Part shown: one piece after another, positions 57,035 to 64,000 of the stretch
How the letters are laid out: each line of letters begins with the position of its first letter
Position numbering within the stretch: the stretch's first letter is position 1
Assembly: GCA_965261165.1 (NCBI GenBank)
Contig: OZ253445.1
Coordinates: 2,046,001 to 2,110,000, forward strand
Direction of reading: 5' to 3'
Length of the DNA: 64,000 nt
Origin: SMWN01 sp965261165
GTDB taxonomy: Bacteria; Pseudomonadota; Gammaproteobacteria; Eutrophobiales; Eutrophobiaceae
Position numbers and translations under genes: made by a program
Notes under the pieces: generated by a model
The model's input: only the letters and a program-made list of their open reading frames with translations
Database searches by the model: none
Told to the model about the DNA's origin: nothing

Positions 57035-59212
57035 TTAAGTTGGCCCTTCTTCCTCTGCTTCTTGCGCCATCTGTGTCAGTGCGACGTAATCTGTTTTCCC
57101 TGTGCCTAAGACGGGTAATTCTTCTGCTAGTAATACTTTTTTTGGTAAATATAATTCACCATATTTGTCTTTTTTGAGTCGTTCATGAAATTGTTTTCTC
57201 AGGGCATCCTTATTGTCTGTGATTAAAATGATTTTATTGCCTTTCTTGTCATCCATGAGGCTAACAGCAGCATGATTAAACCCTGGCCAGGTTTGTGTAG
57301 CTAGTTCTTCGACGGCAACAAGCGACACCATCTCCCCCCCTATCTTGGCAAAACGTTTTGCTCTACCAAGGATATAAAAATAGCCATCTTCATCGACCCT
57401 GGCGATATCTCCCGTGTCGTACCATCCAAGACCACGATCAGACTCAGGTGCTTGAATTTCCCCATCAGATTCTGCAAGCAAATAACCCAACATTACATTG
57501 GGTCCCTTCACGAACAATCTGCCACCTTCTTCAATCCCCTCGACAGGGTCCAGGTAATATTCCATTTTCGAAACAGGACGACCAACAGCGCCAAGTTTGC
57601 TTTCCATAGGTGTGTTCACGGAAAATACTGGGCTTGTCTCTGTCACACCGTAGCCCTGATAAATACGTATGCCAAATTTTTCCATCCAGGCTTGCTGTGT
57701 TTCATTACGTAATTTCTCAGCACCTGCAACGGCATAACGTAAGGCATGGAAATCGTAAGGGTGGGCATGACGTGCGTAAGCCCTGAAAAAGGTATTTGAG
57801 CCGAATAGGATGGTTGCTTCAAGTTCATAGACTAATTCTGGAATGATTCGGGAATGCAAGGGTGTTGGGTAAAGGAATACCTTACTGCCGCCAAACAGTG
57901 GCATCAGAAAGCCAGCATTGAGACCGAATGTATGGAACAGCGGCAAACATGAAAAGATTATGTCCTGAGGTCTGAAGTCAATGTGGCAACTGACCTGGGC
58001 ATAGTTTGAAAGTGTATTGCTGTGCGAAAGGACGACGCCTTTGGGTGAGCTTTCAGAACCAGAGGTGAACAGGATGATGCCAGGGTCATCAGGAGAGATA
58101 TTCTTTGATAATCGACGATAGTGAGTTCTTGGGCAAAGACTTTTAATCAATCCTGTTAGTTTATTAAAAATCGAAATGCAAGAACTTAGATCTTCCAGAT
58201 AAACCAAGCGTAATTTTTCTTCAAGTGCGGTTGCAAGTTCTTCCAATTTGGCATTTTCAATAAATTTCCGTGAGGTATAAATCGTTTTGATTTTACCTAT
58301 CTCACAACATCGTAGGATGGCCTGGGTTCCTCCGGTAAAATTTATCATTGCCGGGACGCGTATTGCATATTGAACCGCCAGAAAAGTGATTATAGTGCCA
58401 ATCACATTGGGCATCATGATGCCAATATGTTCGTTCTCATCTGTCTCTTTGCGTAGGACGCTGCCAAGTATCATTGCTTTTGTAATGAGTTGTTTGTATG
58501 AAATTGGTTGGCGATTGATATCTTCAGCAACCAATTTATTCCCCCCGTAACGATTGGCAGCATTCAACATCGCATCGAAGATGGTGGTGCGATGATTAAA
58601 AGAACTGTAAGTCAGTAAATGCATGATGTCTTGCATCATAGTTGTTGTATGTTTCTTGCGCTCATGCCCATGAATATTTTTATCTATCTTAAATGTTACG
58701 GGAGCAAGTATGTTTAGGGTGATGCGTGGAAACCAGATGGTGAGATATTGTTTTCCCAGATATGAAAACGGAGAAAATTTTGCTCCATCTATTGCGATTG
58801 GCAATACGGTGGCACCAGATTTATCGGCAATCAGTCCCGAACCTTCATATATCTTCATTAAAGCGCCAGTTGTTGTGATTTTCCCTTCAGGGAAAATGAC
58901 AGCTTTTCTATCTTCACGGAGGAATTTGACCATGGACTTTACCGATAGTGGATTGCTCGGCTCCATGATAAATAAATCAACAAATTTCAGAAAAAATCTG
59001 AATTTTTTTTTGCTGGCGATGTGCGTGTTGATGGCGAAAGTGGGTGTTTCTGGTAACCAGGCATAAAGTAATATGCCATCAAGCAGTGATGTGTGATTTG
59101 CAACTATCAAGACGCGGTTTCCCGCTTCCCTGTAATGTTCCATTCCAGTGACTCTGACGCGATACAAAAGCTTGAGAAGGCAGCGAAGGAAGAACTTAAG
59201 AAGTTTAATCAT
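57035..59212 (-). CDS. Aas-like acyltransferase/acyl-ACP synthetase
   Basis: 725 aa, two domains. N-terminal (about 1-215): PlsC-type acyltransferase with the H-x4-D box ANHTSLLDG and FPEGKITTTG. C-terminal (about 225-725): AMP-forming synthetase with FTSGSESSPKGVV (the P-loop), YGVTETSP and GWYDTGD. This is the layout of E. coli Aas, which re-acylates lysophosphatidylethanolamine with ATP and fatty acid. No LplT transporter is near. Highly intact. Confidence 0.9.
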   Translation of the reverse strand: MIKLLKFFLRCLLKLLYRVRVTGMEHYREAGNRVLIVANHTSLLDGILLYAWLPETPTFAINTHIASKKKFRFFLKFVDLFIMEPSNPLSVKSMVKFLREDRKAVIFPEGKITTTGALMKIYEGSGLIADKSGATVLPIAIDGAKFSPFSYLGKQYLTIWFPRITLNILAPVTFKIDKNIHGHERKKHTTTMMQDIMHLLTYSSFNHRTTIFDAMLNAANRYGGNKLVAEDINRQPISYKQLITKAMILGSVLRKETDENEHIGIMMPNVIGTIITFLAVQYAIRVPAMINFTGGTQAILRCCEIGKIKTIYTSRKFIENAKLEELATALEEKLRLVYLEDLSSCISIFNKLTGLIKSLCPRTHYRRLSKNISPDDPGIILFTSGSESSPKGVVLSHSNTLSNYAQVSCHIDFRPQDIIFSCLPLFHTFGLNAGFLMPLFGGSKVFLYPTPLHSRIIPELVYELEATILFGSNTFFRAYARHAHPYDFHALRYAVAGAEKLRNETQQAWMEKFGIRIYQGYGVTETSPVFSVNTPMESKLGAVGRPVSKMEYYLDPVEGIEEGGRLFVKGPNVMLGYLLAESDGEIQAPESDRGLGWYDTGDIARVDEDGYFYILGRAKRFAKIGGEMVSLVAVEELATQTWPGFNHAAVSLMDDKKGNKIILITDNKDALRKQFHERLKKDKYGELYLPKKVLLAEELPVLGTGKTDYVALTQMAQEAEEEGPT

Positions 59213-59542
59213 AAGCTGTTAATCTACACTATACCCAGATTATTTGGAAATACTGAAACTTGTGTTTCCAGATAGTTTGGGGGGATGCAACAGCCTTAAG
59301 ATTAAATTTTTTTATGTGCCCTTTATTAATGGGCAACATTGACGTCATCATGTGGCGGCGTGAGATTACAGGCGCTAAGAAAAAGGACTGGGAAAAGCTA
59401 AAGAATGCTGCTAGTGATTTTTGCATTGTACAGTGTGGCCTGATTGGTCAAGCGATGAAGAGCTCTGTTAGAGATATTTTTCGTTGTGTTAAGCCCAGTA
59501 AAATTAACTGCTGAACAAGTTTTTAAATATGGCTCTTAAATT
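59213..59542. other. Divergent intergenic region, no gene recognised
   Basis: 330 bp between Aas-like and methyltransferase genes. Short open frames exist (for example 59260-59514, +) but resemble nothing. A 9-bp imperfect hairpin (TGGAAATAC / GTGTTTCCA, about 59244-59269) lies 30 bp upstream of the Aas start. gloB, which often sits here beside the yafS-like gene, is absent. Confidence 0.4.
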
Positions 59543-60340
59543 ATGACTGATGAAATTACGAAGAAAAGTCTCTCCGTCAGACAACAGTTACAGAACTGGT
59601 TTGCGAGTGAACAGAGTGCTTTACTGCTTGAGGAAGAGGGAAAAAAATTAAGCCAGAGGCTGCACCCTTTATTTGGTTATCATATCTTGCAAGTGGGAAA
59701 CATTGGTAGCCGAAAATTTCTTGATGGCAGTAAGATATCTCATAAATTAATAGCCAATCTAGTTCCTGATGAAGATATTGAGTTAGACTCTGATTTCTGT
59801 TGTGATTGTAATAACCTTCCTGTGGCGCCTGGCAGTATTGATGTCATTGTCTTGCCCCATGTACTGGAATTTGAAGCTAATCCACATCAGGTATTGAGAG
59901 AATCGGAAAGGGCATTGATTGGCGAAGGTCATGTTGTGGTTCTGGGTTTCAATCCATTGAGTCTTTGGGGGTTATGGAGATTGCTTTTAGTCTGGAGTGG
60001 GAAACCGCCATGGCAAGGTCATTACATTGGGGTGACAAGAATTAAGGATTGGTTGAAATTACTGGATTTTGAAATCATTAAGATTGAACATTTTTATTTT
60101 AGACCGCCACTTCGAAGCTTGAGGCTGTTGCAGAAGCTTAAATTCATGGAGCAACTAGGTTCTTATTGTTGGCCATGGTTTGGCGGGGCGTATCTATTAA
60201 TTTCCAGAAAACGTGTTGTGCCTTTAACACCGATAAAATTGCAATGGCGAGCCAGAAGACAAACGATTGTCACTGGAATTGCCGGAACCACTACGGGGAT
60301 GTTGCCTCACAAGAATACGAATAGGGATTCCGTAAAATGA
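59543..60340 (+). CDS. YafS-like class I SAM methyltransferase
   Basis: 265 aa. N-terminal LLEEEGKKLSQRLHPLFGYHILQVGNIG, central DVIVLPHVLEFEANPHQVLRESERAL and VVLGFNPLSLWGLWRL (split in reading), a methyltransferase_11 pattern with a degenerate SAM loop (QVGNIGSR). It is the gene upstream of rnhA in E. coli (yafS), although orientation varies. Its last four bases (ATGA) overlap rnhA. Substrate unknown. Confidence 0.8.
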   Translation: MTDEITKKSLSVRQQLQNWFASEQSALLLEEEGKKLSQRLHPLFGYHILQVGNIGSRKFLDGSKISHKLIANLVPDEDIELDSDFCCDCNNLPVAPGSIDVIVLPHVLEFEANPHQVLRESERALIGEGHVVVLGFNPLSLWGLWRLLLVWSGKPPWQGHYIGVTRIKDWLKLLDFEIIKIEHFYFRPPLRSLRLLQKLKFMEQLGSYCWPWFGGAYLLISRKRVVPLTPIKLQWRARRQTIVTGIAGTTTGMLPHKNTNRDSVK

Positions 60341-60810
60341 AAGACAAGATTGAAATATTCACAGATGGTGCTTGCCGTGGTAATCCAGGTTTAGGCGGAT
60401 GGGGGGTGTTGTTACGTTTTCAGGGTAAGGAAAAGACCTTATATGGTGGAGAAGCTGAAACAACGAATAACAGGATGGAGTTGATGGCTGCAATTGTCGG
60501 GCTGGAATCACTTAATGAACCTTGTCGCGTTAGTCTAACGACGGACTCAAGATATGTCATGGACGGCATTACCGACTGGATTGAAGGCTGGAGAAAAAGA
60601 GGGTGGAAGACGGCAGCTAAAAAGCCCGTCAAGAATGAGGATCTCTGGCGACGTCTAGACAAGGCTTGTGAGCAACATGAGATTAACTGGCAGTGGATAA
60701 AAGGTCATAGTGGACATCGTGAAAATGAATTGGCGGATACTCTTGCCAATAAGGGCGTAGATAAATTGTTGTCGCAGATAACGAAAGGCTCTCTTGAATG
60801 CGACAGATAG
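60337..60810 (+). CDS. rnhA: Ribonuclease HI
   Basis: 157 aa. Cuts RNA in RNA:DNA hybrids. All four acidic catalytic residues are visible: Asp in IFTDGACRGNPG, Glu in NNRMELMAAI, Asp in TTDSRYVMDGI and Asp in GHRENELADTLA. It overlaps the methyltransferase by 4 bp and dnaQ by 13 bp, so the three genes are probably translationally coupled. This contrasts with E. coli, where rnhA and dnaQ diverge. Confidence 0.97.
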   Translation: MKDKIEIFTDGACRGNPGLGGWGVLLRFQGKEKTLYGGEAETTNNRMELMAAIVGLESLNEPCRVSLTTDSRYVMDGITDWIEGWRKRGWKTAAKKPVKNEDLWRRLDKACEQHEINWQWIKGHSGHRENELADTLANKGVDKLLSQITKGSLECDR

Positions 60811-61517
60811 TGCTTGATACTGAAACAACAGGTCTGGAGCCAAAACAAGGGCATCGTATTATTGATATTGGTTGTATCGAGTTAAATAACCGGCGCAAAA
60901 CTGATAATCATTATCAACAGTATTTAAATCCCGAGCGAGAAATTGATGATGGTGCTTATGATGTACACGGCATTGGTAATAAATTTCTGGCGGACAAACC
61001 TGTTTTTGCCGATGCGGCTCAGGAGTTTATTGACTTCATCAGAGGCAGTGAACTTATTATTCACAACGCCCCATTTGATATTGGATTTATTGATGCGGAA
61101 CTAGGAAGACTGGGTCATCAATGGGGTAAAGTTGAAGATCATTGTGTGGTTATTGATACTTTGGTCATGGCTAGGGAAATGCATCCCGGCCAGAAAAACA
61201 ATCTTGATGCACTGTGTAAGAGATATGAAATAGATAATTCAAAACGCGAGCATCATGGTGCATTACTGGATGCGCAGATTTTACTGGATGTCTATTTGGC
61301 AATGACGGGCGGTCAAACATTACTTCTACTAAGTGATGAGCAGTCAGGAAATAATCAAGCTTCGACAGAAGTTAGAAAGCTTGATCCAAATCGACCAAAA
61401 TTGCCTGTTATCAAACCGAACAGTGAAGAACTGGAAGCCCACTTCAAGAAACTTGAGACAGTGGATAAGAAAAGTGACGGAAACTGTCTTTGGAAAAAAA
61501 TGAAGGAAGTGACTTAA
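60798..61517 (+). CDS. dnaQ: DNA polymerase III epsilon subunit (proofreading)
   Basis: 239 aa. 3'-5' exonuclease of the DEDDh group: LDTETTGLEP (Asp, Glu), IHNAPFDIGF (Asp), and HHGALLDAQILLD (His and Asp). The C-terminal tail binds the alpha subunit. Start ATG 60798 lies inside rnhA. A hairpin (61540-61591) follows the stop. Confidence 0.96.
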   Translation: MRQIVLDTETTGLEPKQGHRIIDIGCIELNNRRKTDNHYQQYLNPEREIDDGAYDVHGIGNKFLADKPVFADAAQEFIDFIRGSELIIHNAPFDIGFIDAELGRLGHQWGKVEDHCVVIDTLVMAREMHPGQKNNLDALCKRYEIDNSKREHHGALLDAQILLDVYLAMTGGQTLLLLSDEQSGNNQASTEVRKLDPNRPKLPVIKPNSEELEAHFKKLETVDKKSDGNCLWKKMKEVT

Positions 61518-61539
61518 ATCCTGCGTTTTGTGTTGATAA

Positions 61540-61591
61540 GTGGAATGATTGCCACTGTCCCTTTTTGGGGAAATTGCCTTAATCATTCCAC
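61540..61591. terminator. Long hairpin between dnaQ and grxD
   Basis: GTGGAATGATT (61540-61550) and AATCATTCCAC (61581-61591), perfect 11-bp stem with a 30-nt loop that can fold further. It lies between converging genes but lacks a T-run, so it may act as a weak bidirectional terminator or a mRNA 3' end protector. Confidence 0.5.
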
Positions 61592-61627
61592 CGTGAGTAT
61601 GAATCAAACCAAATCAGTCTGCCCAAG

Positions 61628-61951
61628 TTAGTCTGCAGTAGCTCCATCGATCATTGTTTGTAATTCACCTTTCTGGAATAAATCCATGACAATGTCACAA
61701 CCACCGACCAGTTCACCTTTGACAAATAATTGAGGAAATGTGGGCCAGTTGGAATATTGAGGCAGACCAGCGCGGACTTCTGGCTCAGCAAGTACGTCGA
61801 TATAGGCAAAATCCGCATTACAGGCTTTTAACGCTTCTGTTGTACGTGCGGAGAAGCCGCATTGTGGCGTTTTTGGCGAACCTTTCATGAAAATAATGAC
61901 ATTATTTTCTTCAATTACATTTTTGATACTTTCTTGTACATCCATCTTCAT
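61628..61951 (-). CDS. grxD: Monothiol glutaredoxin
   Basis: 107 aa. Carries or transfers Fe-S clusters with glutathione. The monothiol site is CGFS in KGSPKTPQCGFS, and the glutathione-binding end is GELVGGCDIVMD. ATG 61951 is chosen because AGAGG lies 6 bases upstream; in-frame TTG 61957 and ATG 61945 are alternatives. It lies alone, converging with dnaQ. Confidence 0.95.
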   Translation of the reverse strand: MKMDVQESIKNVIEENNVIIFMKGSPKTPQCGFSARTTEALKACNADFAYIDVLAEPEVRAGLPQYSNWPTFPQLFVKGELVGGCDIVMDLFQKGELQTMIDGATAD

Positions 61952-62095
61952 CTGCAACCTCTTTAGTTAATGGAAACCTTCACATCATTCAAAACCACTG
62001 AATAAGACGTATAGGCAATAGCATTAATTTATAAAGTTTGTATGAAACAGTTTCATTTTGCGAGAATTCTCCTTTAATCGTCACAGCAATAGCAT

Positions 62096-62120
62096 AAAAC
62101 CCCTCAATGAACGGGTTTTT
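62096..62120. terminator. Bidirectional terminator-like hairpin
   Basis: AAAACCC (62096-62102) and GGGTTTT (62113-62119), with T-runs on both strands. It lies between the grxD promoter region and the transposase relic. A second small dyad ATGAAAC-A-GTTTCAT (62042-62056) sits 90 bp upstream of grxD. Confidence 0.6.
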
Positions 62121-62176
62121 AGTTATTACTTATCCATTATCGAGCATTCAGACACAATACATCTACAGATATTTGT

Positions 62177-62330
62177 TACTGTAGGTTCATTCCCTTCCCC
62201 TCTCTAAAGGTGATGAATGATTTAAGGCGATAACTCATTGCGATCAGCCTAGCACGGGCTTTATTCCTTTCCAACCCTAAATATCGTGCCTTACCTAATC
62301 CATGATGCAGTTTGGGTGATCCATATAATA
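62177..62330 (-). pseudogene. IS5-like transposase, C-terminal relic
   Basis: Reads KLHHGLGKARYLGLERNKAR then ARLIAMSYRLKSF, stop at 62177-62179. It aligns with the end of the intact IS5 transposase at 21800 (KWHYGLARTRFMGLAKNATV). Only about 50 codons remain. Confidence 0.6.
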
Positions 62331-62435
62331 GCAGATATACACATAACGCCTGTTCTGTACCTTATTGTTGGACTGTTAACGGTTTATGCGACAGCCCAGT
62401 GCATGATTGTGGTTTGCTTAGCTTATCTTCTTATT

Positions 62436-63253
62436 GAGACCTTTGCATAATTGTCGGAAGCGCGGCTTCAGCCGCGCAAAACCGTTGTAGATGGCGGGAC
62501 TTATATACAGGATGTACGGTATGCCGATTTTGCATCGTTACATGGATGTAACTTATTAGGGTCGCTCATTGACATCCTGTCAGCGCGACATTTGGACTTC
62601 CTGTCCATCACCTGCAGGAGCAATTATCGAGGAGCAAAAATCGGCAAAGTCCCACTTCCGATCATTTTTTGAATTGTACCCACAGGGCACAAGTACCCAC
62701 AGGGCACAAGTACCCACAGGGCACAAGTACCCACAGGGCACAAGTACCCACAGGGCACAAGTACCCACAGGGCACAAGTACCCACAGGGCACAAGTACCC
62801 ACAGGGCACAAGTACCCACAGGGCACAAGTACCCACAGGGCACAAGTACCCACAGGGCACAAGTACCCACAGGGCACAAGTACCCACAGGGCACAAGTAC
62901 CCACAGGGCACAAGTACCCACAGGGCACAAGTACCCACAGGGCACAAGTACCCACAGGGCACAAGTACCCACAGGGCACAAGTACCCACAGGGCACAAGT
63001 ACCCACAGGGCACAAGTACCCACAGGGCACAAGTACCCACAGGGCACAAGTACCCACAGGGCACAAGTACCCACAGGGCACAAGTACCCACAGGGCACAA
63101 GTACAAAGGTCTCTGGTTATTTTATCTGCGAACCAACCTTGAGCAGTTTTTTCAGGATATTTTTAGGATATGATGAATAATCCTTGAAGGTCTTGAGAAT
63201 GGCCTTATTTTACCTGTTTCGGTAGAATCTAGTGTGGGTTATGCAAGGGTCTC
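62436..63253. mobile_element. IS5-type end-bounded element without transposase
   Basis: Left end GAGACCTTTGCATAA (62436) and right end TTATGCAAGGGTCTC (to 63253) are inverted copies matching at 14 of 15. A further inner end CAAAGGTCTC is at 63104-63113. The interior holds a GC-rich hairpin (GCGCGGC, TTCA, GCCGCGC at 62460-62477), a 20-bp segment (gatggcgggacttatatac) also found near 29662, and the 17-bp repeat array. No target duplication. Looks like a MITE or a deleted IS carrying a minisatellite. Confidence 0.6.
62676..63100. repeat. 25 perfect copies of a 17-bp tandem repeat
   Basis: GTACCCACAGGGCACAA repeated exactly 25 times without a single change (425 bp), followed by a partial GTAC. 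Because 17 is not a multiple of three and the unit has no stop in any frame, all six frames stay open; the long frames seen here are artefacts. The array has no spacers, so it is not a CRISPR. Confidence 0.97.
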
Positions 63254-63308
63254 AACTAAATAGTTTGATTTCTTAATTTTGCAATTTCATGGTGCATTCG
63301 ATTTCTTG

Positions 63309-64000
63309 CTAAGCTGGTTTTCTTTGCAATATAATTTTTTGCCATTCTTGTGGGCCGGTTTTATGAATAGCATCCCCGTTGACATCAACAGCAACTGTCA
63401 CAGGCATATCTTTTACTTCAAACTCATGCACGGCCTCCATACCTAATTCTGGAAAGGCGATAACTTTTGCGCCAGTAATTGCCTTTGATACGAGATATGC
63501 AGCACCACCGACGGCCATTAGGTAAACAGCTTTATATTTTTTAATAGCTTCTATACCTGCTGGCCCTCGTTCGGCCTTGCCGACCATCCCTATGAGACCA
63601 GTCTTATCCAGCATCATCTTGGTAAATTTATCCATGCGTGTGGCAGTGGTTGGCCCTGCCGGACCAACAACCTCCCCACGAATCGGATCAACGGGACCAA
63701 CGTAGTATATAAAACGATCAGTGAAATCTAGACCTTCTGGCAGTGATTCACCTTTATCAAGGATGTCCTGTATACGTTTATGTGCAGCATCTCTTCCTGT
63801 TAACATTTTTCCGGACAACAATAAGGTTTCCCCCGGCTGCCATGTGTTGATTTCGTTACGAGTCACCTTATCGAGATTAACTCGTTTGGCGGAAGGTCCT
63901 GCATCCCAGGTAATGTCGGGCCAATCATCCAGGCTCGGAGGTGTTTGTAATGAAGGTGTTGAACCATCCAAAACAAAATGTGCATGACGTGTCGCAGCAC
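63309..64000 (-). CDS. Class I fumarate hydratase, 3' part
   Basis: Fe-S dependent fumarase (fumarate to malate, TCA cycle). The visible 230 codons are the C-terminal part: RHAHFVLDGSTPSL, PGETLLLSGKMLTGRDAAHK, YYVGPVDP, GPAGPTTATRMDKF and FPELGMEAVHEFEV. The gene runs off the right edge; the start and the Fe-S cysteines lie outside. A first in-window TTG (63971) is not the start, because conserved sequence continues upstream of it. Confidence 0.93.
   Translation of the reverse strand, partial: AATRHAHFVLDGSTPSLQTPPSLDDWPDITWDAGPSAKRVNLDKVTRNEINTWQPGETLLLSGKMLTGRDAAHKRIQDILDKGESLPEGLDFTDRFIYYVGPVDPIRGEVVGPAGPTTATRMDKFTKMMLDKTGLIGMVGKAERGPAGIEAIKKYKAVYLMAVGGAAYLVSKAITGAKVIAFPELGMEAVHEFEVKDMPVTVAVDVNGDAIHKTGPQEWQKIILQRKPA

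Noticed and set aside
59260..59514. 84-codon frame before the methyltransferase
   Set aside because: No ribosome site, no family resemblance, and an overlapping frame on the other strand is equally long.
61540..61591. Classical rho-independent terminator after dnaQ
   Set aside because: The stem is strong but the loop is 30 nt and no T-run follows on either strand, so it is kept only as a possible terminator.
62676..63100. CRISPR array
   Set aside because: Units are contiguous and identical, without spacers, and no cas genes are near.
62569..63180. Long open frames on both strands across 62569-63180
   Set aside because: They come from the 17-bp repeat, which lacks stops in all frames. The products are simple periodic peptides without start context.

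Overview
The window looks like chromosomal DNA of a moderately AT-rich gammaproteobacterium. The best evidence is the run leuB-asd-fimV-truA-trpF-trpB-trpA-accD-folC-dedD-cvpA-purF (4267-20876), a conserved gammaproteobacterial gene order. A Chp/Pil type IV pilus chemosensory cluster, a YafS-like methyltransferase next to rnhA-dnaQ, and class I fumarase agree with this. Many decayed insertion sequences, frameshifted genes and MITE-like inserts suggest relaxed selection or recent IS activity, as in symbionts or slow-growing sulfur- or methane-oxidisers. The genus cannot be fixed from the sequence.

Layout. 1-2579: a TbpB-like surface lipoprotein (5' end outside the window) and its likely Slam/DUF560 outer-membrane exporter. 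2691-3991: a degenerate ISL3 element with intact ends. 4267-20876: the conserved housekeeping block, containing a giant FimV with a long perfect tandem-repeat array, a small HTH gene between trpB and trpA, and a frameshifted cvpA. 20909-22111: a complete IS5-family element just after purF. 22239-27564: a surface-glycan island (two GT25 transferases, an O-antigen ligase/polymerase, a GT8-like transferase, a YrbL-like kinase) interrupted by a HicA-HicB fusion and IS debris. 27660-30905: an IS graveyard (IS30, ISNCY-like, IS1380, IS3) carrying two MITE-like elements with target-site duplications, ending in a glutathione S-transferase pseudogene. 31190-35906: a YVTN beta-propeller protein, an MxaD-like protein, an IS1595 remnant, glycerate kinase and AvtA.

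35920-48616 (minus strand): a chemosensory operon. In transcription order it holds a protein with an ISL3-transposase-like N-terminus and four novel repeats, a FIST-like protein, a PilG-type regulator, PilH, PilI, PilJ, a stand-alone copy of a ChpA module, ChpA, a receiver-Ser/Thr kinase fusion and SohB. It probably controls twitching motility, pilus regulation or surface sensing. The repeat protein is the most unusual gene here.

49187-64000: a broken cNMP-binding gene, TauE/SafE, MsrA, an interrupted PilZ-like gene, a small ApaLI-like restriction-modification operon with a third 2-TM gene, an SDR with a substituted catalytic Tyr, apt, an Aas-like acyltransferase/acyl-ACP synthetase, methyltransferase-rnhA-dnaQ, grxD, an IS-derived element holding exactly 25 perfect copies of a 17-bp repeat, and the 3' part of a class I fumarase. 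No tRNA, rRNA or CRISPR array was seen.
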